64,000 bases of DNA, taken from positions 1-64,000 of the forward strand of contig JAJOHG010000137.1 in the NCBI GenBank assembly GCA_021029095.1, given 5' to 3'. Under the pieces are notes generated by a model. The model ran no database searches. It was not told where the DNA came from and worked only from the letters and a program-made list of their open reading frames with translations. The stretch is from Phellopilus nigrolimitatus (taxonomy: Eukaryota; Basidiomycota; Agaricomycetes; Hymenochaetales; Hymenochaetaceae). Of the stretch, positions 47,108-57,175 are shown one piece after another. Made by a program: the position numbers and the translations under genes. How positions within the stretch are numbered: the stretch's first letter is position 1; each line of letters opens with the position of its first letter.

Positions 47108-47872
47108 TCAGGCCTCCTTGATCGTCTCCAACGCCGGTGTCGCGGTACCGCTGCCGAAGTTGAGTATAGACAGCCCGAGCTCGAGTCGGTCCATGGCAGC
47201 CAACTCCACGCCCGGTGTATGCGGGAGCGTGCGCGCGGGCCCGTCGTATATGTTGTTTGATTGCTCCGACGCTGGTGTGGGGAAAGGCGCCTTTGTCGGC
47301 GGTGCCGGTCTGGGCTTCTGGAGTCGGAGTCGGAGAGGACGTGCATTCGCGCGGCGTTCCTGCAGGGACAGGGCAGCCGATGGCCCTTGGATTACAGTCA
47401 CCTGAAAAGAGGTACGTCAGTTTCTAGTTTGTAGTCGAGAGGAAGGAGATGAACATACCCGCATCATTGGGACACTCGACGCGAAGCCCTTCGGGACAAA
47501 TATCCCTGCCTGACGGAAGTACGATTCGACAGACACGTCTCCAGGTGAAACGGGAGTCGACACCGGCGTCGGTGCGTTAAAAGCGCCAGGCGTGCCCGGA
47601 CTGGCCGGCTGCAACGGCGGGGTTATCATCGCATAGTTCTGCGAGAACGAAGGCATGCGCGTAAGCACAAGTGGGGCGCGGCGCGACTTTGCGCTCGTCG
47701 TGCCGGCGGGAAGAGAGGCGCCCGTGGCGTGCACGGTGGCCGAGTTCGAGGAAGCGCGGGAGGAGGCGGGGGAGGACGGGGAGTGCGCATGTGCGAAGGC
47801 GCTCTTGAGCGTGGGCGAACCGAGCGAGGCTGCGCTGCGCGCACTGTTGACTGCGGGGTTAAAGGCGAACAT
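47108..47872 (-). CDS. Ser/Pro-rich hypothetical protein, intact member of a tandem pair
   Basis: Two exons. Start MFAFNPAVNSARSAASLGSP at 47872. The first ~140 residues are Ser/Ala/Pro/Thr-rich with short segments PLVLTRMPSFSQNYAMITPP and SYFRQAGIFVPKGFASSVPM. After an intron (donor GTATGTT) comes VTVIQGPSAALSLQERRANA, then a Pro-rich linker and a C terminus LPHTPGVELAAMDRLELGLS with ATPALETIKEA. No domain was recognised; likely disordered with short linear motifs (SLQxRR, LPHTP, LGL, TPxLETIKE) also kept in the duplicate at 48928-49678, which argues they are functional. A TATA box (TATATAAGG, minus strand) lies 104 bp upstream, unusual among these genes and typical of strongly regulated ones. 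Confidence 0.72.
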
Positions 47873-48190
47873 GATATGTGCGTTCAAGTGAAGCTGACTG
47901 GGGGGCGAGGTTGTTTGGTTGGGATGATGCAGGTAGGTGGTTAAGTGATGATACTCTGGGTGCCAGTTAGCAGCACCTTATATACTCAAAATCCCTCCTC
48001 ATAGCCAGCTTGCTCTGCAGCCGCCACTGGAGTCAGCCGCTAGACTTCCGAGACTGCGCCCCACTGGCATAAGACAATAAAAAGACGGAAAAAGACAATA
48101 ACGAAACAATAAAAAACGCGGTATACGAGTTGTTTGCATGGTGTTTCGGGATGATGTAGTGTTTCGGAGTCGGAGTCGACGATGCGAGAC
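47740..48190. repeat. duplicated promoter and 5' exon, copy 1
   Basis: Nearly the same sequence as 49547-50050, covering the first codons, leader, TATA box and an upstream purine-rich stretch of repeated GACAATAAAAAGAC-type units. The 3' coding parts of the two genes are far more diverged than this block. Confidence 0.85.
47976..47984 (-). promoter_or_regulatory. TATA box of the tandem-pair gene 1
   Basis: TATATAAGG on the minus strand, 104 bp before the ATG at 47872, conserved at the equivalent place of the second copy. Confidence 0.75.
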
Positions 48191-48927
48191 GCGGAAGCTA
48201 ATGCGAATTCCGAATCCATAACGGGCCTGCCCCGCCCCGCATTAGGAAAGGGATGTCGATCATCCGATCATTCTTTGCTTTTTGTTTTCTCTTCAGTGCG
48301 TCAAGAATACCCGTGATTCCACAACTGCTCTGAAATTTTCGACTGTGTCTAAAATCAATGTAAATGACAGTTTTCGATTCAATAGACCTTTCTCTAGGTC
48401 TGTCATAGCACCTGACAGCACGACTTTCACGCAGCCATTGAAAGCTCATATGTTCGGAGGAATTCGGTTTGCATTGGAAATAAAGTGGAAAGTAACTAGA
48501 ATGAGCTAAATATTTCTTTGTACATATCACATCACTGGATCTTGGACACTAGTATAGAAAACCTTTACAGCCTCAGAAAACATATCGTATCCGATATCAT
48601 CTGCGCTACATGCTTCCTTGATCGGAATCCAGGTTTGAATAGATGTCGTGATGATTGTGAGGAACTTGACGATACTGATGTTCTGCTTCGTCACCTTCGC
48701 TGAAGTTTTTCTCGACGCCATACAGATCATGAATGAGTAAATCATATTTATGCAATGTGTTTCGTTAAAGTGCCAATTTTATTATTATTTCCGTAATGCA
48801 ATGTCGCCGAATTGATACAGTGAAACCGAATGTCCAGTGATGAAGAGTAGAAAAGAGGAAGGGAGAAAGAGAAGTGGCATGTCCGCGCCGTCCCCTTATG
48901 AGACACATAATGACGCCAACAGGCATC
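48191..48927. other. spacer between the tandem genes
   Basis: No supported gene. An open frame at 48198-48530 (minus) and one of 72 codons at 48527-48745 (minus) show no recognisable feature. Confidence 0.5.
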
Positions 48928-49678
48928 TTATGATTGAGCCTCCGCAATATCCTCTATCATAACATCGTCCAAGCGCGGCTCCTTTATCGTCTCGAGCGTC
49001 GGTGTCGCGATGGCACCAATACCGATAAATTTCAGTGCGAACAGTCCGAGGCCGAGCCTCTCGGCGCCTGGACCTACGTCCGGAGTGTGCGGAAGTATGT
49101 GCGCGAGCTGGACATGTATATTGCTGGGCTGCCCCGTAGTGGGCGTGGGGAACGGCGTTACTGTCGGCGGCACTGGCGCAAATGACGGAAGCCGGAGCGT
49201 CCGCACGATCGCATTGCGGCGATCCTGGAGGGACAACGCTTCGTTGGCTACGGCAGTCTGTCGAAATGCAAGTCAGCTCCGAAGCTACAGTTCACGAGCA
49301 AGGATGAATGAAACTCACCCGAATCTGGGCGCCTGATGCGAAGCTCTGTAAGGGCGCTGTGACAGTCTGCATGAAGTACGACCCGCAAGGTCCTGTCCCA
49401 GGCGTGACGGGTGTAGGAAACGGCGTAGGCGGTGGAGTGAACACCAGTGGAAGAGTCGATACGCTTGGCAAGCGCGGTGTACGAGGCTGCGCCGCCTCCG
49501 CCATAGGATTGGCGGTCAGAGTGGCATCCGTGGAGAGCATGGCAGCCGAATTCGGGTACGCGCTGGGCGAGGAGGTATAGGAAGCAGAGTGCGCATGTGC
49601 GAAGGCACTCTTGAACGTGGGCTAACCGAGCGAGGCTGCGCTGCGCGCACTGTTGACTGCGGGGTTGAAGGCGAACAT
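48928..49678 (-). pseudogene. Ser/Pro-rich hypothetical protein, duplicate with early nonsense codon
   Basis: Tandem paralogue of 47108-47872: same start MFAFNPAVNSARSAASLG, same leader and TATA box, same intron position. Codon 19 is TAG (49622-49624) where copy 1 has TCG, a single C-to-A change. Downstream the frame stays open, with an in-frame ATG (MLSTDATLTANPMAEAAQ) 15 codons later. The C-terminal exon is well kept: ANEALSLQDRRNAIVRTLRL, LAHILPHTPDVGPGAERLGL and ATPTLETIKEP. A product lacking about 33 residues could start at the inner ATG, so the gene may not be dead. A stop in an otherwise open frame indicates a recent change or a sequencing error. Confidence 0.72.
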
Positions 49679-50050
49679 GATGTGCGCGTTCAAGTGAAGC
49701 TGACTGGGGTGAGGTTGTTTGACTGAGATGATGCAGGTATGTGGTTAAGTGATGAGACTCTGAATGCCAGTTAGCAGCACTTTATATACCCAAAATCCCT
49801 CCTCATAGCCAGCTTACTTTGCAACCCCCACTGGAGTCAGCCGCTAGACTTCCGAGACTGCGCCCCACTGGCATAAGACAATAAAAAGACAGAAAAAGAC
49901 AATAAAAAGACAATAAAAAACGCGATATACGAGTTGTTTCCATGATGTTTCGGGATCGAATACGATGCGGTGTTTCGGAGTCGAGGTCGACGGACGCGGA
50001 ACGCGGAAGCTAATGCAAATCCCGAGGCCATAACGGGCATGACCCGTCCT
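49547..50050. repeat. duplicated promoter and 5' exon, copy 2
   Basis: Partner of 47740-48190; homology fades near 50085. The purine-rich unit GACAATAAAAAGAC is present one more time here than in copy 1. Confidence 0.85.
49781..49788 (-). promoter_or_regulatory. TATA box of the tandem-pair gene 2
   Basis: TATATAAA on the minus strand, 103 bp before the ATG at 49678. Confidence 0.75.
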
Positions 50051-50085
50051 ACTTTTGGAAACTGGCGTCGATCATTCGAACGTCT

Positions 50086-50395
50086 TTCCACTGTCTCTAA
50101 CGCGATACCAATATTTTTCTTCGTGATCTCTTGAGCGCTACTAGGCAGTAGCTCGCACGTATTGCGTCGACAAGCTGGCTGAGGTTATATAGTTTCGAAA
50201 AGGGATCTACGATAAGTTATAAGATATCAATGGTACATATATCCAATGTAAAGCAAAAATACAATAGCGAGACTGCCATGATAACTGATGCAAACTGGCC
50301 AAGTATTATTTAGTGATTAAGTCGCTCAAATTTTTTGTAGTTCTCCTCTTTCATCAGCACACTGTCCTGGGATCCCTTGCAAATAGATTTTGTCC
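50086..50395. other. intergenic, no supported gene
   Basis: AT-rich 3' flank of the DUF7702-like gene and far upstream region of the tandem gene 2; nothing recognised. Confidence 0.5.
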
Positions 50396-51452
50396 TCATA
50401 CGTTTGATGCAGGCCCTCGGGTACTCGAAATCAAGTCTAACTGAGTCCGGCTTGTTTCGTCTGCGTATACAGCATGATACCCCATGCCCTTACTGATAGG
50501 AAGACTGAGGCCGAAGGTGACGTAAAGTGCCACTACGGCGAACTCCATGAGGACCGACATGAGAAGGAAGAGCTCCCAACTGCCGCGGCTGCTGTTGAAC
50601 TCCGCGAGGACAGACTTGGACGAACTCGACGAATCTCCTTCCGTAGTGACGGACGAGGAGCTGAAAGACGATAACGTGGAGTATAACACTCGTACGGCAA
50701 GGAAGGCGAGCGAACCGGAAATGCATTTCAGGAGCTGAAAATAGATTCAGAATAAGGATAGGTAAGAAGCATCAAGGATGGGCTACTTACAGTAATATTG
50801 TGCTCAGTTAGCCGGTCTTGCACTTTCCAGATGAGTAGATCGTAAAGGGCAAGAAGGACGTAGCAGATGACCAGTATGATCGCACCGATGTAACGAAGAA
50901 TGGATGGCGCATCGCTGTCGCTGCTGCTCGCAATTGATGATCCAATAGTCTGGGCGACAAGGCCGGCAATAATGGCAATTCGGACAAGGCTAAATTTCCT
51001 TTGGTTCAGGAAGGGATGCTTGCCGAGTATGGGTGAGCCACTGGCGAGAAAGAGGAAAGAGATTAACTGTCCAGTAAATATTGAAATGAAGACGAGCAAC
51101 CTACGCAACCTCTAGGAAGCTTGCAGTGCAAAGAAGCAAAGGACCGAGACCCACTCCCTCCAACACATATGCCGCGATGAACAAGCCTTTCACAGGCGGA
51201 TCGACTTTCTCTGCAACGATGTGTATGACACCGCCCGCTACTCGAACTATTTGGACAGATGTAAGGCGAATACTCAAGCAGAGTCTAATAATCATCGTGA
51301 TTCTTACAGATAGAGAAAATTAAGAGTTCCAGCCAACCCGGCTGCCGCGAATATCCATGGCGGAAGGTAAGGACGAGTGCAAGGCCAAAAATGATCACGT
51401 AGACCGCGACGACGACCACGGAGATCTGACCACGCTCATCAAGGCCAAGCAT
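50396..51452 (-). CDS. multi-pass membrane protein of the fungal DUF7702 type
   Basis: Start MLGLDERGQISVVVVAVYVI at 51452, four or more exons. Helices seen: VVVVAVYVIIFGLALVLTFR, then GYSRQPGWLELLIFSI; RVAGGVIHIVAEKVDPPVKG; LFIAAYVLEGVGLGPLLLCT; VFISIFTGQLISFLFLASG; VRIAIIAGLVAQTIGSSIAS; YIGAIILVICYVLLALYDLL; LFLLMSVLMEFAVVALYVTF. Seven or eight membrane segments and the motif pair RxAGG-IL-E and LEG-GL-PLLL are as in DUF7702 proteins of ascomycetes and basidiomycetes, whose role is unknown. A Ser-rich loop SSFSSSSVTTEGDSSSSS lies between two late helices. Probably plasma membrane; RTA1-like lipid or stress functions are speculation. Confidence 0.82.
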
Positions 51453-52428
51453 AGAATAGCAGAAACTCGGCTAGGTTCACTGAGATCTGAGAAACACCAA
51501 CTCTACTCTGCAGAAGGGCCTGGTTGGAGGACCTGTAATTCACACCTAGGATTTATATGTTATCGTCATTACAGTAAAACACCGAGCACTGCTTTGCCGC
51601 CGACATTTGATCGCGTCGCATAGCCGCATAGCTGCAGGCTACCTGCAGGCTTCATTAGGCGGTGGATCTTCTGTGACGGCGGGGGTGTTGTTATATTCTC
51701 TCTTGTGCGTCGAGTAAGTCATGATTGTTGTTTCATTGTTCGAATTGCGACCTAAGTAGCGTCAAAACCTTATGAAAAGTTCTTCCATTAGGTGAAAGCT
51801 CTGGTAAACTTACTCATAAAGTGCCGTCCTCGCAGTCTCGTGATGCTGTCATAACGAAGTAAGTCCTCCACACTATTTCTTTCTGAATAACGTGACGGTC
51901 CTTCGTTAGTATTCGCCGCTGAGAAGCAGGGAGAACGATCACTTCGCAGCTCTAGTCAGCGCCGGTCGCCCTGCGTAAAATACATCAGGCTTCGTCATGC
52001 ATAGCGTATTACCGTAGCGAGAAAAGAAATCCCAGATCGTACGTACATGTACAAGCCTGCGGAGCATGGCCGGTTTGAGATTTGAACTCCTCGGAGCGAC
52101 AGGTGATCTACGTTTGCCTTCAAAACCCATGGTGGCTCATCACTGCTTTCATTGCTTCAAGGGTAATCCATGCGCTTCTTCCTCTGCAACGATGTTGTGG
52201 CTTGCTTCACTGAAGATGAACTGCGGTCGTTAGTCTGTTGGAAACGAACTGTCCTGGAAAGAGAAGTGCAATCTGAAGCTTATGTAAACCGACGCCTCCG
52301 TCATTCTGAGACTACACTTCGCCGATCATCCTCTGAAACTACCACTGCTTCTGTTACGGACTGTCTCACACTGGCATTTGCAACACCCAGAATCCCTTTT
52401 TTTAATACGAATTTTAACATTCTCCAGA
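51453..52428. other. divergent intergenic region, no supported gene
   Basis: About 1 kb between divergent genes. A GGAGTTCAAATCTC stretch on the minus strand near 52080 resembles a tRNA T-arm but no tRNA fold could be completed. No other feature seen. Confidence 0.5.
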
Positions 52429-53958
52429 ATGACTGCAAAACGCACAAGTTCGCCTGCTGATACTTTACCACACCCGAAGAGACCAAGGATAGGTATGGAC
52501 GACGACTCAGGCGTCTCGGAAGATTATCCGGACTGGCCTGCACCTCGACGAAACATCGCGTCAGCTGGAGAGTTCATAACGGAATGCGCTCGGGGAGGGC
52601 ACCTCACGCTGCTTGTCCCTGACAAAGATGTTAGGCAGACAGCCGACTTCCACGCCTGAGCCACGCTAACTGTGCATCGCAGCGGACGGACTTTCGTCAG
52701 GAAAGATCATGCACCACACACTCGTGTCCCTCGGTCTTCCTCCAGAACGCATCAAAGTCCATATGCCTAGCAAAAGTTCGTCCGTTTTTCAAGCCGACGA
52801 ACGAGCAAAAATGGAGTCGCATGGTGCCACGCGGGTAATCGCATTGGACCAAGGCTCTCGAGGCGGTCCGCCGCTCGTGTCCCCGGTATCCACGCGTGGG
52901 AAGGACGTGCGCACGCTCATCGTCGACCACCACGAGAGCGATGCCTTCCCTGCCGACGCGCTTGTTGTGACGGCATGCCACTCCCCGCCTATCGCTACGT
53001 CCTCGCTCCTCACTTATCTCCTGTGCCTGCCCCTCCACAAGAGCGTACGCGAAGCGTGTGCCGTTCCCGCTCTGTTGGGGGTGTTTGGAGACTTGGGCCC
53101 GAGCGCCGTGAAGTGGGGGGAGGGCCCTTGGCCTGCATATCTTGGGGACGTGGTCAAGAAAGTGACGAAAAAGGCGCTCTCGGAGGCAGTGAGCATGATG
53201 AACGCGCCACGGCGGACGGCTGAGTATCGAGGTATGTATCTGTGATGTCCCGATGTTACGCGTCTCTCATACCTCTTGCCAGTGTACGATGCATGGGAGG
53301 CTGTACTCCGCGCGCGCACATCGCAGGACATCTCCACGGATCGCACATTCCTGGCCGCCCGTGCGAGCGTCAACGCGGAGGTCAAGCGGTGCACGCACGC
53401 TGCTCCGGCGTTCTCGAAAGATGGACGCGTTGCGCTGCTCCGCATCCACAGCGGGTTCCAGGTGCACCCGGTGATCGCGACGCGCTGGGCAGGACACCTC
53501 CGCGCGCGCGATTTGCAGCTAGTCATGGTCGCGAACGACGGGTACCACCCATCGGGCGTGCATACGAACTTCTCGTGCCGCATCGTTGCTTCTCTCAGAA
53601 AGCTACCCGAGGCGGAGCGGCCGAACCTCATCGAGATCCTCAAGGAGTACGCGAGGAATGTCCCGGATGATAAATTTATTGAACGCATCGGAGGGGATTT
53701 CGCAAAGGGACATAAGGAAGCCACTGGGGGGATCATCCTGACTGTAAGATACTCGGTCTCTCCGTGGATTAGATTCAGCTGACAGATTGGTATTAACAGA
53801 GTGACTTCGAGAAGTTCACCGAGGCGATGGAAATTGGTGTGAAACCAGACCCTTTGGAAATGACGCCCAGGTTTCCCAAAAAGAAAAGCATTGATCCTGG
53901 TCAAAAGACTAAACTCACGTCGTTTTTCTCTCCAGTGAAAGAGGCCTCGCAGCTATGA
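52429..53958 (+). CDS. DHH-family phosphoesterase (RecJ-like) with C-terminal PIP-box-like motif
   Basis: Four exons. Start MTAKRTSSPADTLPHPKRPR, a basic region suitable for nuclear import. The DHH domain follows: LTLLVPDKD joined to ADGLSSGKIMHHTLVSLG (motif DxDG), then VRTLIVDHHESDAFPAD with the DHH triad. VFGDLG is the next conserved Asp. The DHHA1-like C-terminal domain has VMVANDGYHPSGVHTNFSCR. The last exon ends GQKTKLTSFFSPVKEASQL, where KTKLTSFF fits a relaxed PCNA-binding PIP box. Family members cleave phosphodiesters (RecJ exonuclease, nanoRNases). A nuclear, PCNA-linked repair or replication role is inference. Oddity: exon 1 (ending ..GAT) and exon 2 do not join in phase with GT-AG sites; one G appears to be missing at the donor (near 52629). 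Confidence 0.82.
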
Positions 53959-54183
53959 TTTAGATTTTGGTAATAGAGTAGATCGGCATTGACGCAGAGG
54001 TTTGGGTTGGATGAGCTCAGGCGGGGACCAATAAGTGGGGCGTACGCATTATATGTTAATGTACATGTATCAATATTGTCTGAAATTTGAATACTCTTGT
54101 GAGCCTTACAATCTGGGCTTGAGAGAGCACTCACCTAACAAACGGGCACGAAGTTAAGAAACCGAACTCATCTCAAAATCGGA
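53959..54183. other. convergent intergenic region
   Basis: Short 3' flanks of the DHH and Zim17 genes; nothing recognised. Confidence 0.5.
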
Positions 54184-54773
54184 TTACTCCAAATACTCGA
54201 CGACTCCTCCAGCATCTAATCGGCCGCGAGACACCTTCTCTCCCTTAGCGCGCATAATATCCTCGATAGTCCTCAGTTGTCCGCCGTCCGTTCCGTCCGT
54301 GGTATTGAACCAGCCGAGGTGGTCGGCGATGAGATGCCTGTCTTCACTGTCAATGATTTCTCACAAGAAAGTAGCCCAGTTCGTCCTCACTTGTTTGTGC
54401 ACTTCGGGCATGTCACTATGACGATCCCGCGCTCGTACGCCCGCCGCGTGAATTCATGCGACGAGCGCTCAGCGCAGTCCGTGACGGTACACGTGAACGT
54501 CAGCTGCAGACGTGGTTCTGGAGGCTCTTGCGGTGCAGTACTAGCATCATCGGGCGGCGGAGACGCGACGGGAGCTTGCGATCCCCATGGAGCAGACGTG
54601 TGAAGGCGGCGCGAGGCTGGAACACGCGTCGACGTTATAAGAGTGCGCGGTGCGAGCTGAAGACGGAAACGGAGCTGCACGGCGACGGAGGGTGATAACG
54701 ATGGGTGTATTTTGATTAGGCTGCGCAGAGGAGGAGGTATACCGAGATTTCTGAAGAGACGAGTAGGCAGCAT
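54184..54773 (-). CDS. ZIM17: mitochondrial DNL zinc-finger protein (Zim17/Hep1/DNLZ)
   Basis: Two exons, about 170 residues. The N-terminal ~85 residues, starting MLPTRLFRNLGIPPPLRSLI, are Arg/Ser-rich without acids: a matrix targeting signal. The zf-DNL domain reads LTFTCTVTDCAERSSHEFTR (first CxxxxC pair), RAYERGIVIVTCPKCTNK (second CxxC pair) and, after the intron, HLIADHLGWFNTTDGTDG, containing the DNL-like HLIADHLGWF signature. Zim17 keeps mitochondrial Hsp70 (Ssc1) soluble and supports import and Fe-S assembly, linking it by function to the Grx5 gene at the other end of the window. Before the transposon insertion its ATG was about 143 bp from that of the divergent Crinkler-like gene. 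Confidence 0.94.
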
Positions 54774-54915
54774 TTTGCAATTTTGCAAGTGTAACTTCAA
54801 GATGACCTCTCGAAAAGCAAGCAACTGCGTTACATAATATACTGAGTAAGCACTTGTCATATCGACTAGGTGTCTCAAACTTCGACTCTGACTCAAACCT
54901 CGTCGGCGCTCTAAA
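54774..54915. promoter_or_regulatory. former bidirectional promoter of Zim17 and the Crinkler-like gene
   Basis: 142 bp between the Zim17 ATG and the left target-site copy CATGAGC. If the outer transposon is removed, this segment directly precedes the Crinkler ATG (CTCTAAACATGAGC joined to ACCCGCGTG), so it should have driven both genes. Now only Zim17 remains adjacent. Confidence 0.7.
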
Positions 54916-54922
54916 CATGAGC
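54916..54922. repeat. target-site duplication CATGAGC, left copy with orphan start codon
   Basis: Seven bases repeated at 59002-59008, right outside the terminal inverted repeats of the outer element. The left copy keeps the old ATG, which now opens a 9-codon frame into the transposon end. Confidence 0.85.
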
Positions 54923-55480
54923 CCCAATGAAAAATCACTCGGGTGAAATCGAATTAGATCGCATGATTTCGGATTAATCGACCTGGTCCAATTTCGCAAT
55001 ATATTTTAAGAATATCACGATATATTTATTGTCAGAATGAGTGCGAATGAGTCAAAACGGATTATTCGAGCAGGCCCGTTTTCATTCAACAGAATCTATA
55101 GCAAAATCCCGCAAAATCGTGTCATTTCTATTCATGTAGTGTATTTTATCGGGCGGTATCGAATTAAATCTGACAGTTCATCACACTATTTTTCCTTTTA
55201 TAAAAGCGAATCAAATAGTATATTGGCTGTAGGGCATACCACGAGTCCATCCGTGGGTTGACCCGGACCCGTTTGGCGGGTCACCCGTGACGAAAAAACC
55301 TCGACCCGGACCCGGCTTGACCTGGACCCGTTGGGACACGGATCTACGGGTCACCAAATTCCCACGGTTCCAGGTCACGGAGGTCACGGGTTTGTTCACG
55401 TCTCCCTGCGGGTCTTAACATTGTCCGACTGAACTTTTTCTTTCGCTGTGTTCATATCCGCATCGGTGTCTCTCTTACAG

Positions 55481-55787
55481 CTGCCGTCGCTCGTCACATC
55501 TACCTGCGCAAAAGCATCGGCATCGGCGCACTCTCGAAACTGCACCGTGGACGCAACCGCCACGGGAACCGGCCAAGCCACCACGCGGACGCGAGCGCGA
55601 GCGTGCAGCGCAAGGTCTGCCAATCGCTCGAGAAGATCGGCGTGCTCGAGCTGAGCGACAATGGCGGCCGGCACATCTCGCAGGACGGCCAGCGCGATCT
55701 CGACTGCATCACGACCACCGTCGTCGAGTGGCGCGCGAGGCAGAGGAGGACGAGGGCGAGGATGAGGATGAAGAGGCGGAGGAGTGA
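55481..55787 (+). pseudogene. captured ribosomal protein S19 exon
   Basis: After a retained acceptor (TCTCTTACAG) the frame reads AAVARHIYLRKSIGIGALSK, LHRGRNRHGNRPSHHADASA, SVQRKVCQSLEKIGVLELSD and NGGRHISQDGQRDLD, unmistakably the C-terminal half of eukaryotic 40S subunit protein S19. Shortly after, a one-base loss shifts the frame; the original acidic tail is still visible in the next frame (EAEEDEGEDEDEEAEE) with its stop at 55785-55787. The N-terminal exons are absent. The intact RPS19 must lie elsewhere in the genome. Confidence 0.9.
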
Positions 55788-55959
55788 GGGTCGGCGCGTG
55801 GACAGGGCGCAGTGTGGTGATGTTGCGCCTGCATCTCTCGAATGTCACCAAGTACGCTCATCAGCCCCACTCAATCAACGTCGCCGACGCGAACATGTTG
55901 CAGTGCCACCTCGACATGCGCTTTGCGCAGCTCAAAGGTCGTCCCGAAGGCACACCCCA

Positions 55960-57175
55960 CGAAGATCGTCGGGTTCTCTCACCGTCGCCAACGGGTCCTG
56001 GAACACCCGCGATGTGCGTTTCCACTGGCCTGCGCACCTTACTCGCGCCGCCATTATCGTTCTTGCAGACGACAGGCGCGAGGACTTCAAGGATTCTTGG
56101 ACCTGGCACTGTGCGGTGTCGTGACGCGGTTCCTGGCGACATGCCGGGCGGGCGGGATGCAGGTTGACGACGTGCTCCCCCCGCTATTTTTCGTGCGGCT
56201 CCCGCAAGCAAACCCACGCGACCCATTGCGTGCCGCGGCGATCGATGTGATCGAGAACGAAATTAGGACACTCCCTGGGCGTCCGAACACCAAGCTTGGC
56301 GGCGCAAACCACCAGCTCGATGCAAACTCCATGCGCTGGCTCAAGAACAGAATGCTCGTCGGAATGGGCTCGACACACCCTGGCTTTGGCTGCGTAAAAG
56401 GAACACCATCGATCGCCGCTGTCGTTGCGAGCTGCGATGAGGAGTTCATGCTCTATCCCGCAAGTCTTGGCCTCCAAGAACACGGAAATGAGGCGAATGA
56501 TGTCTTTGATTTTTTATCATTATATTCTGACAGTTCTACCAAAACAGATGATTATCGGGGTCAAGCAAATGATGATCGAGCGCCTGAATGAATATTTGAA
56601 GCACATGAAGTCCCTTCCCGAGCGCGTCGTCGTGTTCTGCGGCGGGGTCTCCGACGACCAATTCAAACACGTACTCACCCACGAGCTCCCGGAGATCAAG
56701 GCAGCGTTTCGCTCTTTCAAGGGCTACAGCCCCAAGCTCACCATCGCGATCTGCGGGAAGCGGCACCGTACGCACTTCTACCCGATGAGGCCCGAGCAGG
56801 CGGATAAGACTTCGAACACGAAGGCCGGGACGCTCGTCGACCGGGGCGTCACTGCGGTATATAACTTCGATTTCTTCCTGCAGGCGCACGCGGGGCAGCA
56901 AGGCACGGTTCGTGTGACGCACTATACGGTGATATTCGACGAGAACCGGTTCTCCGTGGACGATATCCAGCAGGGCGCGCACAATGCGAGTTACCTGTGG
57001 GCGCCCGCGACGAAGAGTGTGCGGCTGGTCCCACCGGCGTACGCGGCGGAACGAGCGCGCCAGCGTGCGCGGCTTTACCTGCACGATATCCTTCCGCCTT
57101 TCCCGGGCAGCAAGGAGAGTATTGTGGGGCCCGGGTGTCCATGAGAATCTTCGGGGCTCCATGTTTTACCTGTAA
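55960..57175 (+). pseudogene. captured Argonaute fragment (Mid/PIWI), degenerate
   Basis: Begins around VANGSWNTRDVRFHWPAHL and AAIIVLADDRREDFKD (linker/Mid), shifts frame, then VTRFLATCRAGGMQVDDVLP. It jumps from IRTLPGRPN straight to TKLGGANHQLD, lacking about 60 residues of Mid. PIWI follows: MLVGMGSTHPGFGCVKGTPS, VVASCDEEFMLYPASLGLQE, an intron near 56500-56547, then PERVVVFCGGVSDDQF, LTIAICGKRHRTHFYP, TLVDRGVTAVYNFDFFLQAH and VTHYTVIFDENRF. The Argonaute C terminus WGPGVHENLRGSMFYL is in another frame, with its stop at 57175. The first two catalytic Asp positions (normally D in GxDVTHP and RDG) are both Gly. At least three frame changes. PAZ and N domains are absent. Confidence 0.9.

Noticed and set aside
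52060..52140. possible tRNA gene (GGAGTTCAAATCTC T-arm-like stretch, minus strand)
   Set aside because: No acceptor-stem partner and no A box at the right distance.
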